Positions 36,986 to 48,630 of a DNA stretch of 64,000 bases are shown here, in pieces. The number at the start of each line of letters is the position of its first letter. Within the stretch, counting starts at the first letter, position 1. Under the pieces are notes generated by a model. It was not told the DNA's origin. It searched no databases and saw only the letters and a list, made by a program, of their open reading frames with translations. This DNA comes from Toxotes chatareus (taxonomy: Eukaryota; Chordata; Actinopteri; Toxotidae). The stretch is taken from contig CM028894.1 in the NCBI GenBank assembly GCA_016801885.1, positions 9,865,241-9,929,240 on the forward strand. The letters are read 5' to 3'. Made by a program: the position numbers and the translations under genes.

Positions 36986-39900
36986 CAAAGTAACAACATG
37001 CAACAACATAAAGCTGGAATTATGCTTCTGCAGACTTCACAAAAGAGAACATTCAAAAGAGAACATTCATTAATGTTTCTTTTATACTTTTATACTTTCC
37101 ACTAGGAAGAAGTGCATCACAAAGCAAACAAAGAGTTGAAGAAATCAGGAAACTGAATCCATTTTCTCAACAAACTCTCATCCCCAAAGTTAAAGTATTC
37201 CTTTTTCACGTTATAGTTAAGTATAAGAATGACTATGGAGAAATTTCTCAAAGTATTACCATAAATGTGTGAGTAACTAGGGAAACCCTGATGTGTGTAA
37301 ATCACACTGCCACTCTATATTGTTCCTCACTGCCTTCCCACTGTTGATAGTTTAATACCAGAGTAATATTAAGGTGCATTGTACCATTTCCAGACACAGC
37401 AGTGCGCTGTACTCATTTTATTGATTTGGTCTTCATTTTAGAGTGCTACATGTCATGTTTGGTTAATAATAGAATGGGCTGAGCATTCAGTGAAAAATTG
37501 CTGCAATCATGGCGGTGCTGCTGTTCGGAAATAGAGCAGACTGATGTAAGAAACCAAGCCAAAGGGCTTTTAAAGGTTATGTCATCGTTTCTGACAGTTG
37601 GAGGAGAAAAGAATATCCACTGGGATTCAGCTCTTTCCGACAGGCCAGAGATGAGGGAGGGAGATAGAGAGACGTTGACAAAGAAAAGCAAAATGTGTTT
37701 GAATGAAATAAGAAGGGCTCATAAAGGCAAGGACAGCAAGAGAAAGAAAAGAACTTGAATTGATGCTTTTTATTCCCTGGATTAAAGGTTTGGACTGTCA
37801 TCCACATTTGCACAGGTGAAGCAGCGTCATTTTATTCAAGAAGAGAGTGAGAAGGGTTTCAGTTTTACTCAGGGGGGCAAAAAGCTTTGTTTTTATGTAT
37901 AAACAACACCCAAGCACAGGAATAAACTGAAACCCTGCTCATCTAACAGCATTGTAGTCAGGCAAGTTGGACATATTTACTTCCCCAGTGCTGAGAACAG
38001 AGATATGATTGGTCCATCTGGGTTAAACACACACACACTACCTGGGGGTTATAAATCATAATCATGGGAACTGAGCCACTGTATATTTCTCCAGGTGCCA
38101 GTTCGTCTGTCTTTCTGTCACTCACCCAGCTTCTCACACATCAATTCATCCAGTGAGAAATTATCATTGTCCCTGCAGTATCGTCACTGCCGTGTAGCTG
38201 CAGTTGCATCTCAGATGTGAACCATGAAACACTGCAGTGCATGCTCTGGTTGCAGAAGACACCTGACAGTCAAGGTTTAAGTCCAGCAAATCAAACCAGG
38301 AGGGCAGACGAGCCTGACACAGAAGCATAGGCAGGCCTGATATCCAGCTGCCCTGACATTTGGAAGAGAAGGCTTTTTGATGTGGGAGGCAGAATGGATC
38401 TGTGTTTGTTTTTCTGTCTCTCTGTTACAGCAAATCTGTCCATAGCTGTCTGTTTCTCTACGCCTCTCACTGCATGTCTTTCCTTGTTTCTGTCAATTTC
38501 ATAATTTTTGTTCCATTCTCTCTCCTTTTTTCCTTTTTTCTTGCTTTCACTACCCCTATCGTTTACATTTTTTATGTTGCTGTGTCCTGAAAACATCCCC
38601 TGTGCGTGCGTGTGTGTATGTGTGTTGCTCTTGCATCCGTGTGGATATCTCTGTGTTGCACTGCTGTCTGCAGCGAGTGGAGCAGCAATTCACCGACCCC
38701 CTCACCTCACTGTCAGAAGGTTATCGGCATAAAGCCTGGTGCGTCTCCCACTGAGCCAGGAGGCGCAGACCTTCCCTCCATGAGCTTTCATCTGTGCTTT
38801 AATGCAGTGAAAGCACTTACACATACAGAAGCACACACACACATGCTGTTTATTTGCCATGGTTTTTCACTGTGTCACATTCATTTTTTATCCCCTTTCT
38901 TCTACTTGTAACCCTGGTGTCTCAAGAACACTTGATGCTTAAGAACACACATGCACGGGAAATCATCCTCTGTTAATGAACGTTGATTTTTCAGTGACAA
39001 TTATTTGGTATTGACACGTGTTGACTGGAGTGTTGTTTGTTCACTGATAGAACCGATAAGGTTCTGGGTGGAGTGTTTGAAACCACCGAAAAGTGATCAC
39101 CAGACTCTAATGGTGCAGACTTTAACAGGAACTGACATAGTGCTGAATTTACACTCTTAGTTAAATTAGCATTGATTATTTCCTTTGGTTAACATCTTAA
39201 CACACGCCTGTAAAACAGGTAAGTAAGTAAAAATGAGAGTGATGCTAAAATATATCACACCATTGTGGCTGTTTTTGATTTTGATATTGAACCTAAAACA
39301 TGTAAATGATATGTGTATTCTACAGTATGGCTGATAAAGCTTCCCAAGACAGTAAATCTCGGCTGTTTCCTATCGTGCTGTGATTTGTAATTTTGTTGAC
39401 TTATCTGTGCAGATCAGTCTTTCCTGTTTCTGGTTTCGCTGACAAACCAAAGCCACTCTATGGTACTCAGCCATTCTCACACGCACACACTCATAGATAC
39501 ATGACTATAGCTATTAAGAATAGTCTTTATTTGTATAGGGTCCTTAAAGAACAGTTTGGAGCTTGGGCGTAAATAAAAGCGAAACTGATTCTACTACTGG
39601 TAGCTGCCAACTCTGAGCAAAAAAAAAAATGTAGCCTTCATACCAGCTACGATTTGTTTATCATCTGTCTTCAGGATTTTATTGTCTTTCTTTGGTAGAG
39701 GCCCTGGAGACTGCCAGACCTTCCCACTGTTGTATGAGCTCACCATAACAGTAATGAAGAAGATAATCATATAATGTCGGAAATCCCAGATTTGTATCAC
39801 CACTAAAATTTAATTAACTGGTTCGTTGACCTTGGGTTATCTGTCCACCAAATTTGAGTTAAATAAAATCAAGATCGCTGATGTGAGATTAGTAAGTTTG

Positions 39901-41712
39901 CAACATTAAAAAAGTAAAATGAAAAAAAAAAAAATTCATTTAACTTGCTGGCATATTGTTTCTGAGTTTAGGATCCCCGATTTGCCTCTAACACACTGAT
40001 GCCACATAAGCAGATGCACATATACACTGCATACTGTACATATTCACTGTGATCACACATGGCATAGTAATCTCGATAATGTAAGCAGAATGATATGGAA
40101 ATTAATGTTTTTCTGGGTCTCAAGTCACACTTCCTGCAGCCATGTATTTTCCAGAGATAAACTAACTGCTGACCTTCCACTAAATCTAAGCATAGGCAAT
40201 AACAGCATGTTATTCCAGCCCATCAGACTGATAGTACTCCATGTTGTCAGAGGTGTCATAGGCAACAGTTACATGTGTCAGCATGTTTTTATGTTATTAG
40301 TCCATGTAAACGTGCAGCCATGGTAATCACACCTTTCACGACGTTTTCGTGCACTGAGGGCCTGATGCATCAGGAAAGCAGAAATTATCAGCTCACCCGC
40401 CAGTGAATCTCATACACCACCTCTTTATGGGTATTAGAGGATGTAGGTGGGGCGGTTACACTCAGCGCAGCACAGACTGCTCCTCACACCAACACCCACA
40501 GACCAACAGGCTGATAGAACAACTAAACACCAACCAGAAAAGAGCAAACAGCACTTAGAGCTGGTCAGGCTATTGCTAGTCTGTGGTTTTACAGATATGA
40601 CTAAGATAGATGACTAAGCCAAGAAACAAAAGACTGCATGTCTGTGCAAAGCTAAACATGGACTCTGAACGTGTTATTTAATCTGATGATGACTCTTTAA
40701 TTTAAATACTGACCAGATTAGGAAACTGAAGTACAGATTCATTCCTTTATACTACTCTCCGGTATATCTAGGTTTCCTTCTTGTTCATTTTTCTTTTTTG
40801 CATTTTCTGTCAGTGTAGTTATGGTTCTGTGCAGGTACTGCTGTTTTCTTAGTGACTCTGTGTGTGTGCATGCACAGTCCATTTCTACTTCTGTATTCCT
40901 ATTAATCCACTTTTAGCACATAAAATGTGGTCACTTCCTATACACAAAATGACGATTTTTCTATGGGAAAGTCCGTTGGTCTTTGCTGAAACAACAAATG
41001 TTAATTCTTTTATGACCTAGGAGTGTGTGGTCACTGTTGTCACTGACCATTCTCTGTTACTGTTGCTATGCCTCATGCTCAAGCTTTCCATTCTTGCGTC
41101 GCACAAATGTAATTTACAGGGATGAGGGTGGGGTGGCAACGTTTGTAATGTTTTCAGTTGACTTGTTTTAATATGGGAACTCTTGGAAATGAACTTGATG
41201 GCTATATCCTGTGTGTGACATTGTGCTGAAAGACTAAGCTAAGAGTCTAAGTTGCAAAGATGTAAGATCGTAGGAAAAGATTTTTTTTTTCTCCATGCTA
41301 ACAACCCCAGCTTAGGAAGGCTGCTCCTCCAGCCCTATGCACAGCACTTAAATGTGGAGAGAAACTGAAGCTTGAAGCACAGCAGTTGGCTGTGACTGGA
41401 CAATCACTGTTCTGAGGATGGTCAGTGGACGGTCAGTTGGCGATATTACAACCACACACATTCATTATCACTATGTTCATCTTTATTTATTTTATCTTCA
41501 TTTTTAAGTCTTAGATTGTTACCTTCAAACCACAGCATGTGACTTTTTGTTTTTCTATCTGTGTGTGTGTGTGAGAGAGAGAGTGTGCTGTCAGCTGATG
41601 AGATGAAACATGTATATGGGTCAGTGAGTAGGTGTGGGGAGGGGACACATTGCCAAGGACTGCTTTCAACTTGCTAACAGATACAGCCATTTATGACAGC
41701 CATCTGTCCAGA

Positions 41713-41747
<35 letters not shown>

Positions 41748-41756
41748 AGTGTGTAA
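41713..41756. repeat. Compound (TA)n(GT)n microsatellite
   Basis: An ATATATAT block runs directly into about 14 GT units. Confidence 0.9.
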
Positions 41757-44700
41757 ATACACTTGCAGGCACAATTATGTTTTCGCTGGTGGGTCCAGGT
41801 GGCTGGATACTGTAATATTGCACCCACAATGTGAAACAGCACAGGGGATGTGGGAGCCCAGCAGAGCATGTTAGTCATGAAAACACACTCATAAATGACC
41901 AGTCTGTGGCCTGCTGTTACCATGAACCAAAAACTGCTACCTGGAAAAAAATGTGGTACTCCGGCTTTTAGGGTTACAACTCATTTCGGAAATGTCTGTA
42001 AAAATAAATGTATAAATATAAAATAAATGACATCAGGGCAACCTCAACCCACTGATGAAGATCTCATGATGTGATCCAAAACTCCAGAACGGCTACTAAA
42101 TGGACCTTCTGACAGTTTTCTGACTTGCAATTTTCTGACTTGCAGCCTCCGTTATTAAAGTACAGGCCCTTTAACATAGCAGAGCATTTCAAAAGATAAT
42201 CTTTTAAGAGATCCTCTGCTATGAAGTAAAGTAACTACCTATAAACAATGGGACATCTAGTTGTTAATACAGATACTTAGAGTGAAGTGCTCGAGGTCAT
42301 CATGGACTAGAGGACCACTCACAATCATACAGTGGAACCAGCTTTTAAATAAAAATGTCTTGATTGTTGTCATGGTACCAAATGACCACCTGACGAATTT
42401 TGTGGGCAGCTGAAGTGCTCGTCTATTCAGAGGCTTCCTGGAGGTAAAAGTGGGTGAAAAAGAGCACTTTATAGGCTAAAGTAGGTAACAGATGAGGTTT
42501 GGTAAAGAGGACTGAGCTGCTCCTTTTAACTGCTGATATCTTGAAACAGATCCCGTGGGTATCAAAGATCTTTGTGCTTTGGGAATGTGTTGGGAACTGA
42601 AACACTTTGTGGCTGAGGGAGCAAAGATTTATTTTCAAAGGTGAAAAGCAGCTGAAAACAAGCATTAACGCAAAAAAAAAAAATTGGATCTCACTCGTCT
42701 GCAGTGACTCTTGAGCTTTTTGATAGAAAACGTTTTGGGTGTATCAGAGAAGCAGTTAAACTAGATAAGAGATAACATGAGGGGAAACACTGTACTTTTC
42801 AGTCTTTTGATTCCCATGGTGAACACTTGCAGGTGACAGGATCCATTCCTGTACAGCAAATCCTCATTGTTTCATCGCTTCTGACTGTGGTTTTGCATAT
42901 CAAACCTATGAGAACTCATCCATGGTGCATTCCGTACTGATGCTGAGGAGGGAGACGGAGGAGGTCTATTTTTACATCCAACCAAAACAAGGTTTGAAGT
43001 GAAGGCTCAGCGGAGAGGAGGAAGAAAAGTTGAGCTGATATGCTGCTCTCATCCAGAGTCACTAGGATCTGCAGATACTGCTTCATCATTCGAGTTGTTC
43101 AGATGGAGAATATCAAGAATAATGCTCAGAAATCTGGCATCCAGAAGCTTTTTTATTGGTTTTGAAGGATTTTTAGCAGCAGTCGGGATGTAGCTCAAAG
43201 GATGGCAATGAGGGTCAGTCAGTCCACCACCTTGGTCCAGACTGAAATAGGTCAACAGCTATGAAATGGACTCCCATGCAATTTTGTACAGACATTCTTG
43301 GTCCCCACAGGATGAATCCTACTGTCTTACATGCACGTGTACATAGACTCACGTAGCTGTGTGAATATGAATGGGCTTTTATAGGCGGATTATGTCCTAA
43401 GAAGGTATTTTATACAACGTATAGAATTAGCAAATTCTGCTAATCCGTGTCTAAGCTACAGTAAATGTGGCAGTACTGTAAATGTGCTGTCTAGGAAAAG
43501 CAAAGTAATTAAAGACATTATTCCAATACAAAGATCCTTTATCAAAGGAAGTGGGTTGTAAAATTCAGTCTTCTTATGGAACAATGTACAAAGAAGGGTG
43601 TTTTTGTTGTAAGGCACAGCCTATTTTCTCGGCTATATTTAGCGGCCTGTTTCTACTGGAGGTGAGGATATTGCATGCTGCGTGTGAGCTGAGGGAGGCA
43701 TATGTTTTTCCCCATCTGACCTACACATCCTGGTGTGAATTAAATCAAAGCTGAGAAGTGCTGAGAAGAAGTGATAGGCAGCGTTCTCTTGAGAAAAGCC
43801 GGCGTCATTTTTGCTCCAACCGGCCAACAAAGTAAATCAGCCTTGTGTCATCTCACTTTTTCAAAAATAAAACCGGTTGTAGTTATGTAGTATTTTGATA
43901 CCCAAAGGGGCTGGGTTTTGTAAGGAAAGAAAAAAAAAGGGAGGACATGGAAAAAGAAACCTGGTTTGTCCCATAATGAGACTTGAAAGCTCCACTGTGG
44001 TTTCAAAACGCATCACTGACCATGCCATCTTTAATCTCCTTTGTTAGCTACAACTTGTTTATGTCCCAAAAGAAAATAAGGAGTCCCGGCTGAGGCTGAA
44101 GCAAAGTACAAATCTCTTCCCCTCCCTTCTCTTCTTTTCTCTTCACCCCAGCCATTTTGATTTATGCGTCACAGATGTTCTGTTTATTTGTGGCCATGGG
44201 CCAGAGATGAAAAGAGACTGGTGGTTGAGTGGCAGAAATGCTGAGCAATCTTCAGAGCCCATCTGGGGTAGTCTGTGGCAATGGCCGACTCCATCTTCCC
44301 TCCATCATCTTCAGTCGAACTCCTGAGTACTCCTACACCCTGCAGGGAACATATAGGTCCCCCCCTGATGAAACTCTGAGCAAACATGAAGAAATGTGAG
44401 GACACTGGGAATGGACGCTGGGAAAGTGGAAAGGGAAGAGGAGATGAAGAGATGAAAGGAAGGAGAAAGAGCACCTGACTTCATCACTTCATCATTCTCT
44501 GTCAGTCTGTGGGCTCGCACATGGGTAAAGTCCTACATTCAAAATTGTATTGAAGTAAACGTGCAGGAGTATGGCAACAAAATGTACTGTACATCAACAA
44601 AATGATAAGTACAATGAGCATTTCTGGTATATAAGCAGGACTTTCATGTTGTAGTTTTGAATCTGAAAGGTCACCAGTACCTTTAGCTGCAAAATAAATA

Positions 44701-45004
44701 AAAAATAAAAAATCCTTTTCCTTTGAGTAGGAGAATAAAGCATAGGATGGGAATCTGTCCCATTCCTGTTTTCTTGTTTGCCTCACCACATTTTTTTCTC
44801 CACTGCAATCACAACCAGAATATGATGGCAGCTGAAGTTTGCACATAGATTCATTGATGTAGAACATAGTCTAGTTTCCACTTTCTAAAAGAGCACACTG
44901 GCTCCAGTCTTCTGTCCTCTCAGGGATGAATCCATGGGGTGTCCTTCTTACTTTGCTCCCCGGCTTATGATTTATTCATATGTAGAATAGAACGTTCCGA
45001 CAAT

Positions 45005-45047
45005 CCCCCACACCCCACCCCGCTGCACCCTGTACCCACTACCCCCC
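45005..45047 (-). other. G-quadruplex motif (minus strand)
   Basis: On the minus strand six G-runs of 3-6 Gs are separated by loops of 4, 4, 6, 1 and 3 nt; the plus strand shows the matching C-runs. This exceeds the four runs required. Confidence 0.6.
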
Positions 45048-46164
45048 ACCTCTCCAATCAGAAAAATTGGAGCTTGTGCAATGTGGAAATGCACTGTAAA
45101 ATTAATCCAGCTCTATGTCCTAGTCTGCTTTTTCATTAATACATGACATTTACTCTACACACTATGTGTTTGTGTACAGTGAGAGAAACAGGGCAGATAA
45201 GAAAAGGGGGTGACATGTGACCCATGATGCCCTGAGCACACGGCATGCACTTTAACCTACAAAGCCAGCAGCGTGCCTCTGGTTGCTTGCTTTTTCACGG
45301 CACATCCATTTATAATGCACCATATGAAGGTGGACGGGTAAGTGGACATGCAAACTAGCAACGAGACAGAGAGAAAAGAGAGGCACATTTGACACTTCAA
45401 AGCATTTTAATGCACCATTTGCAGCATGGGAAATGAACATGCTTTAGAGAGGGTTTTTACAAAAAAAAATCCTTTGTACTCAAACACAACACGGGCTTCA
45501 CCCAGACAGATGATGAGAGTTGGTACAGAATGAAAGAAAAAAGGGAAAAATGTATGAGTGACATGGATGTATGAGATGGTGAGGACAGCCTGCTCATAAA
45601 AAATGTGTGACATTGGGTGTACAGCACTCAACCCACATACCACGCAGTCATGTACAAACTCACTCGCTCTTGCCCATAAACACATTGAGAGCTGTGTGTT
45701 GAACTCTTTCATTTTGGCTGTGGAACTCCCTCCAGCTTTTTTTTGCTCCCTCCTGACACAGTCTCATGTATTTTTCATGCACTAGTTGTCCCAGTAGAAG
45801 GCCTCTGTGTCCAAGAGAGGACTCTCCATTGGTACAAGGTCATGTTCTACTCCAATACCCTGATATTATGGGTCTCTAATGTGCATTTCAATGGCTAAAT
45901 CTATATCTTTGCTCACAAGCCTTTGTTATGGGAGGCGAGAGATGAGCTTCCCTATAAACCAGTGAGTTCATCAGGTTCTTATTTTTGCATTCTTTTAAAA
46001 ATCAGCCAATATCTTACAGCTTGCTGCTCACCAGTGTCGTGGAAACTGCATGGATATCGTTTTAATAGTCTTATGAAAAAATACTTTCACACCAAAAACA
46101 CACAATAGAAAGAACATCCTAGTGAGCCTTCAGATGTGAAGATGCTTAGGACAAGGGGGTCTTC

Positions 46165-46205
46165 ATAGACGTCACCGGGTGCAACTACAAGTCCCAGCAT
46201 CACTT
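46165..46205. promoter_or_regulatory. Promoter-like CRE and ZNF143/SBS motif
   Basis: AGACGTCACC (46168-46177) contains a CRE-like core, and AACTACAAGTCCCAGCATC (46183-46201) closely matches the ZNF143/STAF-THAP11 promoter motif (ACTACAANTCCCAGNATGC). Such motifs concentrate at promoters, often bidirectional ones. The site lies about 810 nt upstream of the dock4 ATG. It could serve dock4 or a leftward transcript; in mammals ZNF277 starts divergently from DOCK4. Confidence 0.55.
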
Positions 46206-46809
46206 TCGTTTCTGACTGCTGCGTTCAAGGACTCCTCGGGATTCTCGATGTCTCTTACACGTTTATAAATCTCAGCTGCCAGTTTTACAACCACGTATCT
46301 GATATTGGCTAGGTAGCAGCTAAGTAGACTGGGCTCCTTTACGAAAGTCTTGCATTTGGACTAACACAACAATCTGTTATTTTTCAATGCAACAGGAGAA
46401 GGAAAAGGCCTATTGCAAGTTTTAATCATTTTATAACTTCTTATAAAATTGTTCAACCTGCCTATGCAGACTATCAGAGGTACACTTACAGAATGTGAAT
46501 ATAGACTATAAAACAGCTAATGATACAAAAAATGACAACAAGAAAAAATATCACATGTTGTCCATAAAATAATTCCAATATAATTTATGGGCTACACTTT
46601 CACGGAGGACTTTTTAAGTGCTTTTGTACCGAAATAGCTGAGAAGAAAATGTTGAATGTACAACAACAATACAGAAAGTATTCAAATACATCTTTTAAAA
46701 CATGATACTAGTTCAGTTTTCATGCTCTCCGTCCCCTAATCACGAAACAAATCTAATCTCACGGGAACCTCCATGCACGCTGACCCAGCAGTGGTCACGT
46801 TTCCGACTG

Positions 46810-46815
46810 CACGTG
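46810..46815. promoter_or_regulatory. E-box CACGTG upstream of dock4
   Basis: A palindromic CACGTG, followed shortly by a second CACGT, lies 194 nt before the dock4 ATG in a CpG-richer stretch. It is a candidate bHLH-ZIP site in the proximal promoter or leader; function is inference. Confidence 0.35.
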
Positions 46816-46894
46816 AAGGCAGCACGTCTCCGGATCACTACGAGTAGCAGCGGCAGCGGCAGCAGCAGCGCTTTCTCCCTCTGTAACCTAAACA

Positions 46895-47006
46895 ATGACT
46901 CCTACTACAGACCGGAGGAAAGCACACCAATAGAATGCGTTGCCCAGCACCAAAACCCTGCATTTCGCTGCTATTCCGACCACTCACTTAAATGTGCCCA
47001 CCGTAA
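46895..47006 (+). other. Train of three abutting upstream ORFs before dock4
   Basis: Three short ORFs follow one another: 46895-46933 (12 codons), 46935-46991 (18 codons, starts 1 nt after the first stop) and 46992-47006 (4 codons, starts directly after the second stop). The last stop ends 2 nt before the dock4 ATG. A fourth ATG at 46702 opens a 107-codon frame that overruns the dock4 start out of frame and stops at 47023-47025. Which are in the mRNA depends on the unknown transcription start. Confidence 0.6.
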
Positions 47007-47008
47007 AC

Positions 47009-47045
47009 ATGTGGATACCTACTGAACATGAAAAATACGGCGTCG
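47009..47045 (+). CDS. dock4: Dedicator of cytokinesis 4, first coding exon (partial gene)
   Basis: The ATG at 47009-47011 (A at -3) encodes MWIPTEHEKYGV plus the first base of the next Val codon, then a perfect GTAAGT donor at 47046. These residues are identical to the N-terminus of vertebrate DOCK4, leading into its SH3 domain (next exon not present). An in-frame TAG at 46931-46933, with no ATG in that frame between, fixes this start. Family knowledge: DOCK4 is a cytoplasmic/membrane-associated guanine nucleotide exchange factor for Rac1 (and reported for Rap1), acting through DHR-1 and DHR-2 domains with ELMO partners in migration, adhesion and neurite growth. Only 12 complete codons of a protein of nearly 2,000 residues lie here. 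Teleosts often keep two copies, so dock4a versus dock4b cannot be decided. Confidence 0.93.
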
Positions 47046-48615
47046 GTAAGTTTATTGCCTTTATGTTGTATGTATGTGTGTGTATTCTTTTTTTTTTTTA
47101 ATACGGCTGTCCTCTGCGTTGACTCGCGTTCAGCTGTAGGGCATGTGATAATGTGTGTGGATGGGCTTGCGGAGGTGAAGAGGCTCCACGAAGGATGATT
47201 TCCACCAAAGTGTTTTAGTGAGTGTTATTATGTAAGGCAGCATCAGCTTTCTTCTCAAACAGCCCGAGATGAGAGCTTGGATTTCATCTCACTGCCACAT
47301 TGCAAAGCATAAGGTTGTCGCTCTGACCCCCCATGGTTTGCCTAATGAACAGCCACATTTTGATTTTTCTCCCCCTTCCTCTACTCCAGCTTTGCCCTAT
47401 TTCCCCTTTGCATTGTCAGGATATAAACTAGTGGGCTATTTGGACTCAGAAGTGCTGTGTATCTGCTCTCGTTCCTCTGTGTCTGATTCAATGGGGGGGA
47501 AAAAAACAGCTGCTTACCACAGTCAGTCGCTGAATGTCTGTACAATTTCCTCAACCTCCGCTAATTCTTCGAAAGAAAGGCAAATCTGACCCCCCCCAAA
47601 AAACAAAGATATCTTTATTAATTCTGTTATGTAAATAGGGATTGAGATTGCTCTAGACCTTTCCTCCTGGAAATGTGTGTATCTTACAGTGCATTGTTCC
47701 AGGCTGTCGGTGGCTCTGGATCAAACAGTGAAGTGAGACAAACAAGCGACAACAACGCAGCCAAAGCCAAATACTGAGGAGGGAGAGAAAAAAATCCCAC
47801 ATAGACTTTGTCCTGTTGGTGTGTTAGGAATTTCTTCTTTGCCAGTCTTTACGCATAAAAAAAAAAAAAAAAAAATAGAAGAGGCTCATTGAGATGCGGC
47901 CGATGAGAGGCGGCTTAAATGTCTCATAACAATATTCCCTAGAGATGCTGGTCTGCTCTGTGTGTGATGCTCTGGTCCCTACATGATCCCACAGCCTCGG
48001 TGAAAACGAGCCAGTAATCATTTTGTAATATTTTGCAAGGATGCCAGGAAAAAAAGTGGCCTGTAAAAAAAAAAACGTTAATCAAAACGAATGAATCTGT
48101 GATTTGATAAAAACTAAATCATCTCAATTACACATTTTTTCCTCTCCCTTAGTGAGCTTGTTTTCCTGTATGTATCTTATGGGGTTGCATAATAAGGCTC
48201 CCAGGCTCTTGTAAATGTTGCCTATCGGCCAAAAAATGCTCAAGGTGCCACCTTTCCACTGTGACCTGAAAGCAGTGTAGCACAGTGAACCAGAAATTGG
48301 CCTTTGGCCTCTCCCTGTCACACTCTGTGGTCTGGGCACTTTGCTAAATTTTCCCCTGGTATAGACTTGTTTCCCTTCCCTGTCTATGTAAGTGCTTAAG
48401 ACCTGACATCAGTTACTGTGTGGTTATATTATATTCTACTTTATCCTGTCCAGGGCAGAGTCCTCCCGGAGCACATAGCTTCCATATTTTGATAGGGGTG
48501 TATAGATTTATTCCGTTCAGCTACTTAAACCCATTCCCTCCTGTCAAGAGTTCACTTGGCTGGATAAAAGGAGGACATTTATTCTGAAGGCTAAATACTC
48601 ACTATTGTCCCCAAA

Positions 48616-48630
48616 CTGCTAGAGGGGGCC
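48616..48630 (+). promoter_or_regulatory. Candidate CTCF site in dock4 intron 1
   Basis: CTGCTAGAGGGGGCC is close to the CTCF core. A second related motif, TGCTGTAGGGGGCA, follows at 49031-49044 in the same orientation. Confidence 0.3.

Larger units (their letters stand above)
24110..46150. other. Intergenic region between ifrd1 and dock4
   Basis: No coding exon is recognised on either strand in these 22 kb. It carries long CA and GA arrays, repeat copies D and E, 14-bp tandem duplications at 37041-37068 and 42116-42144, a G4 motif at 45.0 kb and a CTCF-like site at 27.17 kb. In mammals ZNF277 lies here; I did not find its zinc-finger exons by eye, but small diverged exons could be missed. 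Confidence 0.6.

Noticed and set aside
46702..47025. 107-codon plus-strand frame considered as a separate protein
   Set aside because: It overlaps the dock4 start in another frame, is Ser-rich from an AGC/GGC repeat and matches no family; treated as a possible overlapping uORF.
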